Below, in pieces: positions 1 through 5,761 of a stretch of 49,005 bases of DNA. The position numbers and the translations under genes were made by a program. Every line of letters starts with the position of its first letter. Position 1 is the stretch's first letter. Where the stretch lies: NCBI GenBank assembly GCA_930990515.1, contig CAKNPS010000003.1, positions 1 through 49,005 of the forward strand. The letters are read 5' to 3'. The stretch comes from an uncultured Clostridia bacterium. Its GTDB lineage: Bacteria > Bacillota > Clostridia > Christensenellales > UBA1242. The notes under the pieces are model-generated. The model had not been told where the DNA came from, did not search any database, and saw only the letters and a program-made list of their open reading frames with translations.

Positions 1-55
1 TTAAAAAAATTTATATTTTTTATAAAAAGTGCTTAAATTTATTTGACTTTTCAAA
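1..55. repeat. Left direct repeat of provirus (attL-like)
   Basis: These 55 bp are identical to 10678-10732, and the copies diverge at the next base. The repeat is AT-rich and holds an imperfect inverted pair, AAAAGTGC and GACTTTT, around a 12-nt A/T-only centre, which resembles a recombination core. It also supplies the -35 box of the first phage promoter. The window begins exactly here, so the repeat may extend further left. Confidence 0.8.
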
Positions 56-71
56 TGTTGGGTCTTATACT
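43..71 (+). promoter_or_regulatory. Sigma-A-type promoter of the provirus early/structural operon
   Basis: The -35 is TTGACT (43-48) and the -10 is TATACT (66-71) with a 17-nt spacer. The -35 lies inside the direct repeat and the -10 just outside it, in element DNA. The promoter is therefore intact in both the integrated and the circular form. At the right-hand copy the same -35 has no correctly spaced -10; a TATAAT sits only 12 nt away. Confidence 0.7.
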
Positions 72-98
72 TATTGTCGTAAGGTATAAGACTTTTTT
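62..98 (+). terminator. Rho-independent terminator blocking read-in
   Basis: A perfect 9-bp stem, GTCTTATAC (62-70) and GTATAAGAC (84-92), is followed by six T. Its left arm overlaps the -10 box, so transcripts from the promoter at 43-71 start inside the loop and escape it. It should stop transcription entering from upstream, either from the chromosome or around the phage circle. Confidence 0.65.
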
Positions 99-153
99 AT
101 TAGGCAATTTTATATACTTTTACAAAATTTTATGTAAAAGGGGGTGATGAAAA

Positions 154-345
154 ATGGCGAAAACACGATTGAAGGCTCGTTTGGTTTATTTTACTCCGAC
201 TGGAAGATGTAAAGGTAAGAATTTCGAAGATGTCCCTACTGCACAAAAATATGGTCGTGGCCTTCTTAGACGAAAAGGTTATCGAGTAGGACATATTAGA
301 ACTTATAACTCAAAAACTGATCGTTATCACTTTTATGGAGTTTAA
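154..345 (+). CDS. Small basic phage protein of unknown function (63 aa)
   Basis: The first gene of the provirus has a strong ribosome binding site (AGGGGGTGATG) just upstream. The product is very basic, rich in Lys, Arg and Tyr, with no membrane segment, so nucleic-acid binding is plausible. It is led by the promoter and terminator at 43-98. I do not recognise the family. Being first in an operon ahead of the ssDNA-binding-like gene suggests an early regulatory or replication accessory role, but that is inference. Confidence 0.7.
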   Translation: MAKTRLKARLVYFTPTGRCKGKNFEDVPTAQKYGRGLLRRKGYRVGHIRTYNSKTDRYHFYGV

Positions 346-450
346 TTTGGAACTGAATAAAACTGTAAGTCAAAGTTAATTTTCTTTGCACTCACCTAGT
401 AGTTAAAGTTAGGTAATAAAAAATTTAAAAATTAAAAGGAATTAAAGGAA

Positions 451-867
451 ATGGAAAAGAAAGAAAATGTTAATGTAAATGAAAATGTAAAAGTTGAAGA
501 AAAGGAAACGGCAAAGTTATTTGTTGAAAGAGAAAAGTTTACTGGAAACGACGGAAAGGAATATTATTCATACTTTTTGAAAGGTAAGGTTCGCGGTCGT
601 GATGTTCGTGTTGATTTTGCTCCAAAAGATAAAGGTGGGTATGAGCCTCTTGATATAGTCTTTGATGTGCAAGATAAAGCAGAATTAACTATCGGTAAAG
701 AAGAAATGGTCGATAGTAATACTGGAAGAAAGTCTGTTTATGATACATACACTGTAAAAACTGTTGATACTGACGGAATTGAGTATGTTGTTGGTGTTAA
801 GCCTACTCGAAATAGTGATAAGGCACTTTTACAAATGCTCGTTAACACTATGAAAGTTAAAAGATAA
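451..867 (+). CDS. Probable phage single-stranded-DNA-binding protein (pV-like)
   Basis: This 138-aa soluble protein has a charged N-terminus (about residues 1-20, Glu/Lys/Asn repeats) and then a strand-rich body with alternating basic and aromatic residues (GKEYYSYFLKGKVRGRDVRV), suggesting a small beta-barrel. Size, early operon position and neighbours fit the ssDNA-binding protein that coats filamentous phage genomes before assembly. No diagnostic motif is visible, so the name rests on context and overall character. The site AAAGGAA precedes the ATG. Alternative: another small DNA-binding or regulatory protein. Confidence 0.5.
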   Translation: MEKKENVNVNENVKVEEKETAKLFVEREKFTGNDGKEYYSYFLKGKVRGRDVRVDFAPKDKGGYEPLDIVFDVQDKAELTIGKEEMVDSNTGRKSVYDTYTVKTVDTDGIEYVVGVKPTRNSDKALLQMLVNTMKVKR

Positions 868-878
868 GGTGGTGTATT

Positions 879-992
879 ATGAAGAATTTGTCTTTTAATG
901 ATGTCCGTAAAATGTTTGACGAGTTGCTTAAAAAAGGTTATTCAGTAAATGAAATTTTGGAAATGCCTATTTTTGTAGGTGGTGTAAAATGA
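879..992 (+). CDS. Small phage protein, 37 aa
   Basis: A short ORF starts at ATG 879 after a good site (AAGGTGGTG) 11 nt downstream of the preceding stop. Its TGA overlaps the next ATG (ATGA at 989-992), typical of translational coupling. The peptide (MKNLSFNDVRKMFDELLKKG...) is predicted helical and soluble, not a coat protein. Function unknown. Confidence 0.6.
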   Translation: MKNLSFNDVRKMFDELLKKGYSVNEILEMPIFVGGVK

Positions 993-1246
993 ATAATTTT
1001 ATTGAAATAACTTTAAGTGACAGTGAGAATAAGGCATTGATACCTATTCGCAAAATATGTTCAATAGTTTGCAACGCTGACAATACTTGCTTTATTGAAA
1101 CTGGTTGTGATAGTTCTGGTGTAAGTTCTGGAATTTGCACTGTTGAAACTTACGATGAAGTAAAAGAGCAACTCAAACAACTTTCTTCAAAAAAGAAAGT
1201 TATATCTAATCTAAATAGAAAATTAAAATCTGTAAATTGGGAGTGA
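989..1246 (+). CDS. Small phage protein of unknown function (85 aa)
   Basis: Translationally coupled to the 37-aa gene by an ATGA overlap. The product looks like a compact beta domain (MNNFIEITLSDSENKALIPI...) with four cysteines in the middle third and a Lys-rich helical tail. It has no signal peptide or membrane segment. The N-terminal pattern is loosely reminiscent of small FlbD-like beta proteins, but not enough to name it. It sits just before the surface-protein genes. Confidence 0.65.
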   Translation: MNNFIEITLSDSENKALIPIRKICSIVCNADNTCFIETGCDSSGVSSGICTVETYDEVKEQLKQLSSKKKVISNLNRKLKSVNWE

Positions 1247-1249
1247 TTT

Positions 1250-2815
1250 ATGAAAAACAAAAAGAAAAAAAGTGTTTATAGTTCTTCAAGCACTCAAAAT
1301 AAAACGAAGAATAATAAATTAAAAACTGGTTTAGCAATAGGTGGTGTTTCTCTCGCTGTGCTTGCTCTTGCTGGCGGTCTTACAACATTTTTTGTTTCAA
1401 AAAATAAAAATGTTGAAATTGGTAATAAACCTAGTGTGAGTCAAGAAGTTGATTATACAGAATATAATTTGCCTGATGAGTTCAATTATGTTTCTGTTAA
1501 TATGGTTGAGTTGAATGATAATTTCTCTTTATTTTATAGTTCGTCTGTTGGAACTTATTTGCTTAATGAAGAAACAAAAGAGTTTAAATTTTTAAATTCT
1601 AGTTATGTTAGTTCTTCTTTTGTTAATGGTGATAAGGCTTATATTGTTTTTAGCAATAATAAGATTTATGAATTAGATTTGATTTCTGCTGATTTTGTTT
1701 CGTTAGATAGTGTAATGTCGGCTATGACTCGTGATTTTAATAGTTTGACTTTCTTGGGTGTGATAGATGATAATATGATTTTTAAAGGTTCATATTCTGC
1801 ACAAGTTTCTTCTTCTACTGTAACAAAATATGTATTAGAAATATTTAATATGACAAAGATTTCTGTTAAGGAAATTGAATTGGAAAATTCTACTATGTCA
1901 GTTAATATTAAATATGTGTTTGATGTTGGAGATTATTATTGGTTTACTTATGTTTATGATAATTCTTCGTCTTCTTCTCGTGATTCTTATTTTGTTAATA
2001 AAGAAACTTTTGAACTTAATACGATAGAAGGGTATTATGCTTATAGTTCAAATGGTAATTTTGTGGTTAAAGATAATTACCTTTATGCTTATTTAAGAAA
2101 ATCTTCGTCTAGAATTCTTGGTAAAGTAGATCTTTCTAGTTTTACTGTAACTGAGTTGCTTACTGGAACAGTTCCTTCTTCAATGATTGATGTAGGTTCA
2201 GGTATTTTGTTTGGTAATGAAGTTTCAATTAATAATAGATCTTATTCTACAAGTTATTGTAAATATTTGTCTTATGCTGATAGTAGTTTGTCTTCTATTG
2301 GTGATATAACAGATTCTAGTGGTTATTTTGTTCGTGCTAATGGTAGAATTTTTGTTATGAGTAGTAATTTTGATAATGTATATGTTTATAATGAACAAGG
2401 GTCTACTTTTGATACACTTGTTACACTAAAACATTATTCGGGTAGTAATTTAAAAACAATAGTTTATTTTAATGATACTTACTTTATTGGAAATACAAAT
2501 GTTGGTTTCTTTAAGTTAATTTTTGGTGACGATGGTAGTATTTCAACGCAAAAATCTGAGTTTAATTTTGATGGTGATTATAAATCTGTAAAAATAAAAG
2601 ACAATAAGTATTTGTTTATTCATGATTTTTATGGTTATGTTTATTATTATGATGTCGATACAGATATGGAAGTTGAAATTTGTCGTTCTACAAATTATAA
2701 AGTTTCTTCTTATGAAATTACAGATGATTGTATTTATATTTATTGTGATAATCACTTAAAATATGAATTTGATTTGAATAAGTTGATTACTAAAACAGTT
2801 GCTTACTGGGAATAA
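1250..2815 (+). CDS. Membrane-anchored beta-propeller-like phage protein (candidate adhesin)
   Basis: This 521-aa protein has a Lys/Asn-rich cytoplasmic start (1-27), one membrane segment (about 28-50, LAIGGVSLAVLALAGGL) and a long Ser/Tyr/Asn-rich extracellular part. That part repeats blocks of aromatic strands with GNG/DNY/VDVG turns, e.g. 'FVNGDKAYIVFSNNKIYELDL' and similar stretches near residues 160, 260, 350 and 460. This looks like a six- to eight-bladed propeller. Position among virion genes suggests a minor coat or host-binding protein. It is unusual in having an N-terminal anchor rather than the cleaved signal plus C-terminal anchor of pIII. It is preceded by GGGAGTGA. Function is inferred. 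Confidence 0.6.
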   Translation: MKNKKKKSVYSSSSTQNKTKNNKLKTGLAIGGVSLAVLALAGGLTTFFVSKNKNVEIGNKPSVSQEVDYTEYNLPDEFNYVSVNMVELNDNFSLFYSSSVGTYLLNEETKEFKFLNSSYVSSSFVNGDKAYIVFSNNKIYELDLISADFVSLDSVMSAMTRDFNSLTFLGVIDDNMIFKGSYSAQVSSSTVTKYVLEIFNMTKISVKEIELENSTMSVNIKYVFDVGDYYWFTYVYDNSSSSSRDSYFVNKETFELNTIEGYYAYSSNGNFVVKDNYLYAYLRKSSSRILGKVDLSSFTVTELLTGTVPSSMIDVGSGILFGNEVSINNRSYSTSYCKYLSYADSSLSSIGDITDSSGYFVRANGRIFVMSSNFDNVYVYNEQGSTFDTLVTLKHYSGSNLKTIVYFNDTYFIGNTNVGFFKLIFGDDGSISTQKSEFNFDGDYKSVKIKDNKYLFIHDFYGYVYYYDVDTDMEVEICRSTNYKVSSYEITDDCIYIYCDNHLKYEFDLNKLITKTVAYWE

Positions 2816-2827
2816 GGTAGGTGCATT

Positions 2828-3379
2828 ATGGCAAAAGAAAAAAGTAAAGGTTTCTTTCAAGGTGTTTCCTTTGTTTTAGTTCTTTTTTTGATATTTGTTT
2901 TTGTTTGTCTTGTTTGGTTTTTGACAAACGATTTTAAGACTGGTATCGGTGACTTTTATCTAAAATGCAACGAAGAAATTATTACTGAAAATGTTGATAA
3001 TTTTGAGATAAATCTTAATGAAGAATACGATTTTGAAATAGTTAGCAATTTAGACAAAATCACCGACAAAAACAACTATACAATTTCAGTTGTTCCAAAT
3101 GTTAATGACGAAACTTCTTTTACATATATGGTTGGTGCTTATAGTTATAAGTATGGTTGCGAAACTGTCTTTACTGATAGTTTTGATATACAAACTTATG
3201 ATAATCATTTTACATTTAAAGCAACAAAAGAATTAAACGAAGTTCTTGCTGATTATTATGCTGGGCAAACAATAACTAATTCGCCTACTGCTGTTGATAG
3301 TGGACTAGCATATTTTTCACTTGTTGTTGCAACAGAAAATTATAGTATAAATCTTAATTTTAGTTTAAAAGGTGTATAA
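2828..3379 (+). CDS. Membrane-anchored phage protein, 183 aa
   Basis: A short basic N-terminus is followed by one strong membrane segment (about residues 10-33, GVSFVLVLFLIFVFVCLVWFL) and a strand-rich acidic extracellular domain with three Cys. The gene lies 12 nt after the 521-aa gene with the site GGTAGGTG, and its end overlaps the leader of the next gene. Likely a virion or assembly protein exported across the membrane. I do not recognise the family. Confidence 0.6.
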   Translation: MAKEKSKGFFQGVSFVLVLFLIFVFVCLVWFLTNDFKTGIGDFYLKCNEEIITENVDNFEINLNEEYDFEIVSNLDKITDKNNYTISVVPNVNDETSFTYMVGAYSYKYGCETVFTDSFDIQTYDNHFTFKATKELNEVLADYYAGQTITNSPTAVDSGLAYFSLVVATENYSINLNFSLKGV

Positions 3380-3383
3380 GATT

Positions 3384-4748
3384 ATGGCAGTTAAAATTAA
3401 CAAAATATTTCTTCTTTTTGTTTTGATTTTATCTGCTGTTTTAGTTTCAATTTTTGCTGTTCCAACTTATAACTCTTATGCTTCTATCTTAATTGATGGT
3501 ATAGAGTATTCGACAGTTCTTGAAGATTTGCAGAGTGATAGTTCTTTTAATGTTGAAAGTTATCCCCTTAAAGAAAAAGACTATTCTTTGCAAGTCATTC
3601 AAATTGCTGAAAGTGAAAATAAAGAGTTGTTTATTTACGCATATCAGCCAAGTGGCGAAATTGGAAACTTAACAGCAACATCAATTAATATTTCTACTGG
3701 AATAGAAGAAAATTTAAGTTATAAGAATTATAAGTTAAGTTTACTTAATTCTTCTGGAACGCTTTATAAGTATAAAGTTGAAGATTTTGTGGTTAAAGAC
3801 GACGCTTTAAGATATTATGATATATCTTCAATTTTTAGAAAGTGGAACGGTGATATTGATGAAGATACCGGAAATGATACTGAAATAACCGAAGTTGCTT
3901 ATGAAGTTGCTAAGTTGTATACTGCTGTGACAGTTGATGGAGTTGTTTCTTATTCATGTGAAGAAACTGCTGTTGTTGATATTACAGACGAATATTTGAG
4001 TTTTATTCGTTATACTACTCCTTTAAATTGGACTGGCAATGCATGTGACTCTCATTTTGTTGCGTTTTCTACCAATTATGAAATTGATAGGCTTTATGAA
4101 ATTCAAATATCTTATATAACTCGAACATATAAGAAAACAACTGATACTGGTATTTTAACTGGTGGTGTTGAAATAGGCATAGGACCAACTACCACGTATG
4201 AGTATGGCGAAGAAATACCACATAACGAAACTTATTATGCTGATGATGAAGTAGAGGTTGATGTTGGATTAATTTTTCAAACTAAATATACTTGGAACAG
4301 AATACAAACTGTCGACGAATTTTTAGAAGATAAAGATTTGACATCTACTGCATTAAAGAATATTAGGGAAAAACAGTTTGTGTTAAATTTTTATGAAAGT
4401 GAATATCAAGAATGGGCAGATAGTGTCGGTGCAGTTGCACTTAAAGAGTATGAAACTGGAACTCGTGTAAGAGATATGACAATTTTAAGGTTGAAATTTG
4501 AAACAAACGGCGTGACTTATAATTTGGGTGTTATAAATAATAAGTATAATTCTAGTGATACGCCTGCAAATGTTCAGCGCAATCCTTTGCAAGATTTGTT
4601 ATCAATAATTTTTGCTTGCTTATTATTTATAGTGTTGCTTGTAATAATTTGGCCTTTTTTACCTGCAATTTTATCTTTTGTATGGAAAGTCATTTGTTTC
4701 CCATTCAAGCTTATAAAATCAATTTTTAAAAAGAAGGACAAAAAATGA
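3384..4748 (+). CDS. pIII-like phage surface protein with signal peptide and C-terminal anchor
   Basis: The product is 454 aa from ATG 3384. That start is preferred because AAAGGTG (3367-3373) is well spaced for it; an in-frame GTG at 3372 would overlap that site. It has an N-terminal signal peptide (about 1-31, hydrophobic core then an Ala/Ser-rich cleavage region), a large beta-rich exported domain with a Gly/Thr-rich stretch near 265-285, and a C-terminal hydrophobic region (about 405-440) with a Lys/Phe-rich cytoplasmic tail. This topology matches filamentous-phage adsorption proteins (pIII) and pVI-like tip proteins. The stop overlaps the next gene's start. Confidence 0.65.
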   Translation: MAVKINKIFLLFVLILSAVLVSIFAVPTYNSYASILIDGIEYSTVLEDLQSDSSFNVESYPLKEKDYSLQVIQIAESENKELFIYAYQPSGEIGNLTATSINISTGIEENLSYKNYKLSLLNSSGTLYKYKVEDFVVKDDALRYYDISSIFRKWNGDIDEDTGNDTEITEVAYEVAKLYTAVTVDGVVSYSCEETAVVDITDEYLSFIRYTTPLNWTGNACDSHFVAFSTNYEIDRLYEIQISYITRTYKKTTDTGILTGGVEIGIGPTTTYEYGEEIPHNETYYADDEVEVDVGLIFQTKYTWNRIQTVDEFLEDKDLTSTALKNIREKQFVLNFYESEYQEWADSVGAVALKEYETGTRVRDMTILRLKFETNGVTYNLGVINNKYNSSDTPANVQRNPLQDLLSIIFACLLFIVLLVIIWPFLPAILSFVWKVICFPFKLIKSIFKKKDKK

Positions 4749-5089
4749 AGATAAAAAACAAAATAGGCTATTGCAATAATAGGGCTTTAAATATTAATAA
4801 AGACGGTGGTCATTATGTTTATATTCGCAAGATAAACAATAATGGCACTTGTGATGTTAATGTGATTACATCTTTGGAAGATGAGAATTCTCGATTTAAT
4901 TTGAGAAAGTTAAGACAAGTTAAGCGTGGCAATACTTATGCTATTCCTAAGTATGATGCTAATTTTAGTCGTTGGAGCGGTGTAAATAAAACTCCTATAA
5001 GAGATGTTAAACTGACCAGTATTAAAAATATTGGTTGTAAGCGTATAAAAAAGCGTCATAATTTCTTTATAGGTAAATTTATGCAATAA
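4745..5089 (+). CDS. Small basic phage protein of unknown function (114 aa)
   Basis: It overlaps the previous stop (AAAATGA) and is probably translationally coupled. The product is basic, without membrane segments, and carries DGGHYVYI near residue 20. The same motif core occurs in the N-terminus of the replication initiator, encoded by an identical 18-bp stretch (4802-4819 and 8308-8325). The strand pattern and the motif are faintly like plasmid PemK-type domains, too weak to name. Last gene before a non-coding gap with a strong hairpin. Confidence 0.6.
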   Translation: MKIKNKIGYCNNRALNINKDGGHYVYIRKINNNGTCDVNVITSLEDENSRFNLRKLRQVKRGNTYAIPKYDANFSRWSGVNKTPIRDVKLTSIKNIGCKRIKKRHNFFIGKFMQ

Positions 5090-5092
5090 AAA

Positions 5093-5118
5093 AGAGATAA
5101 GTAAAAACTTATCTCTTA
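5093..5118. terminator. Strong hairpin at operon end
   Basis: A perfect 10-bp stem, AAGAGATAAG (5093-5102) and CTTATCTCTT (5109-5118), starts 3 nt after the stop of the 114-aa gene. The A-run lies on its left, so the canonical T-tract is on the minus strand. On the plus strand the tail is only TTATGCCTTTC. It may be a weak rightward terminator, an mRNA 3' protector or an ssDNA signal. Confidence 0.5.
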
Positions 5119-5261
5119 TGCCTTTCGAAAATTATATTTTTCTCCGGCGAACCGTGTTCGAAGTATTGCTACTAAACACTTGATGTAAGTATTATATGCA
5201 ATAAAAGCATAAAAGTCAATAGTTTAAGCAAAAAAAATTAAAAAAAAAGGAAATAAAGGTT
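5119..5261 (+). promoter_or_regulatory. Intergenic region with candidate promoter and origin-like hairpins
   Basis: This gap holds two copies of TTCGAA (5124-5129, 5157-5162) flanking a small CGG-CGAA-CCG hairpin (5145-5154), and a TATGC/GCATA hairpin (5194-5210). A candidate promoter is TTGCTA (5166-5171), 18-nt spacer, TATTAT (5190-5195). It divides the virion block from the replication/assembly block, where filamentous phages often place promoters or origins. No nick site was recognised. Confidence 0.4.
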
Positions 5262-5519
5262 ATGCGAAATTTTGGTTATAAGAAAATAAAGACGGGTTTT
5301 AGTTATTATGGTGATTTACAGCAATGTATTTTATCGGCGAAAGAAAACATAAAAAGACTAGAAAAGGAAACGCCATATATTATGCGTAGATATGAAGAAG
5401 AAAAGAAACGCAAAGATAGACATTTGAACGCAATATCAAACGCAAATAGGTTTATTGCACTTGCAGAAAATGAACTTATAAAGCAACAAAATGAGCAAAG
5501 TGATGAAAAAGAAATTTAA
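5262..5519 (+). CDS. Coiled-coil phage protein, 85 aa
   Basis: First gene of the second provirus block, with the site AAAGGTT before the ATG. From about residue 25 the product is a charged helix (KENIKRLEKETPYIMRRYEE...), probably a coiled coil. No signal peptide or membrane segment. It overlaps the next small gene by 29 nt in another frame. Function unknown. Confidence 0.6.
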   Translation: MRNFGYKKIKTGFSYYGDLQQCILSAKENIKRLEKETPYIMRRYEEEKKRKDRHLNAISNANRFIALAENELIKQQNEQSDEKEI

Positions 5520-5661
5520 GTTATGTATTAGAAAAAATTTAGAAGAAAATGTTTATATCTTATGTGTTTTAGATAATGGTGAATTGTTTGATATTTGGGG
5601 TTTTAATGATTTGTCAAATTTATACAAAGTTAAATCTATCATAGAAAAAGATATGAAGTAG
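5491..5661 (+). CDS. Small phage protein, 56 aa
   Basis: This ORF overlaps the end of the 85-aa gene. The first in-frame ATG is 5491; a second ATG at 5503 has an AAAGTG just upstream and may be the true start. The product has a Lys-rich N-terminus followed by a short strand-rich body (VYILCVLDNGELFDIWGF). Compact overlap with both neighbours supports a real gene. Function unknown. Confidence 0.5.
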   Translation: MSKVMKKKFKLCIRKNLEENVYILCVLDNGELFDIWGFNDLSNLYKVKSIIEKDMK

Positions 5662-5667
5662 GTTTTT

Positions 5668-5760
5668 ATGAAGAAGAAATTTAAGTTGTTGTTAAAAATT
5701 TTGTTAGGTATAGTTATTTTATTTGTGCTTGGTTATTTTATCTATACGATAGGACAATAA
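5668..5760 (+). CDS. Tiny single-span membrane peptide, 30 aa
   Basis: Between the 56-aa gene (6-nt gap) and the assembly ATPase gene (1-nt gap), this ORF encodes a Lys-rich start followed by one hydrophobic span (LLLKILLGIVILFVLGYFIY). Tight packing argues for translation, and the ATPase start is probably coupled to its stop. It is the best membrane-peptide candidate for a coat or minor coat (pVII/pIX-like) protein. It lacks the acidic exposed segment and basic C-terminus of classical major coat proteins. Confidence 0.5.
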   Translation: MKKKFKLLLKILLGIVILFVLGYFIYTIGQ

Positions 5761-5761
5761 T

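Noticed and set aside
1-55. XerCD dif site as the integration core
   Set aside because: Many inoviruses use dif, but the repeat lacks a recognisable Firmicutes dif arm (no TTATGTAAA-like half-site). Only a weak inverted pair is present, and the element has its own transposase.
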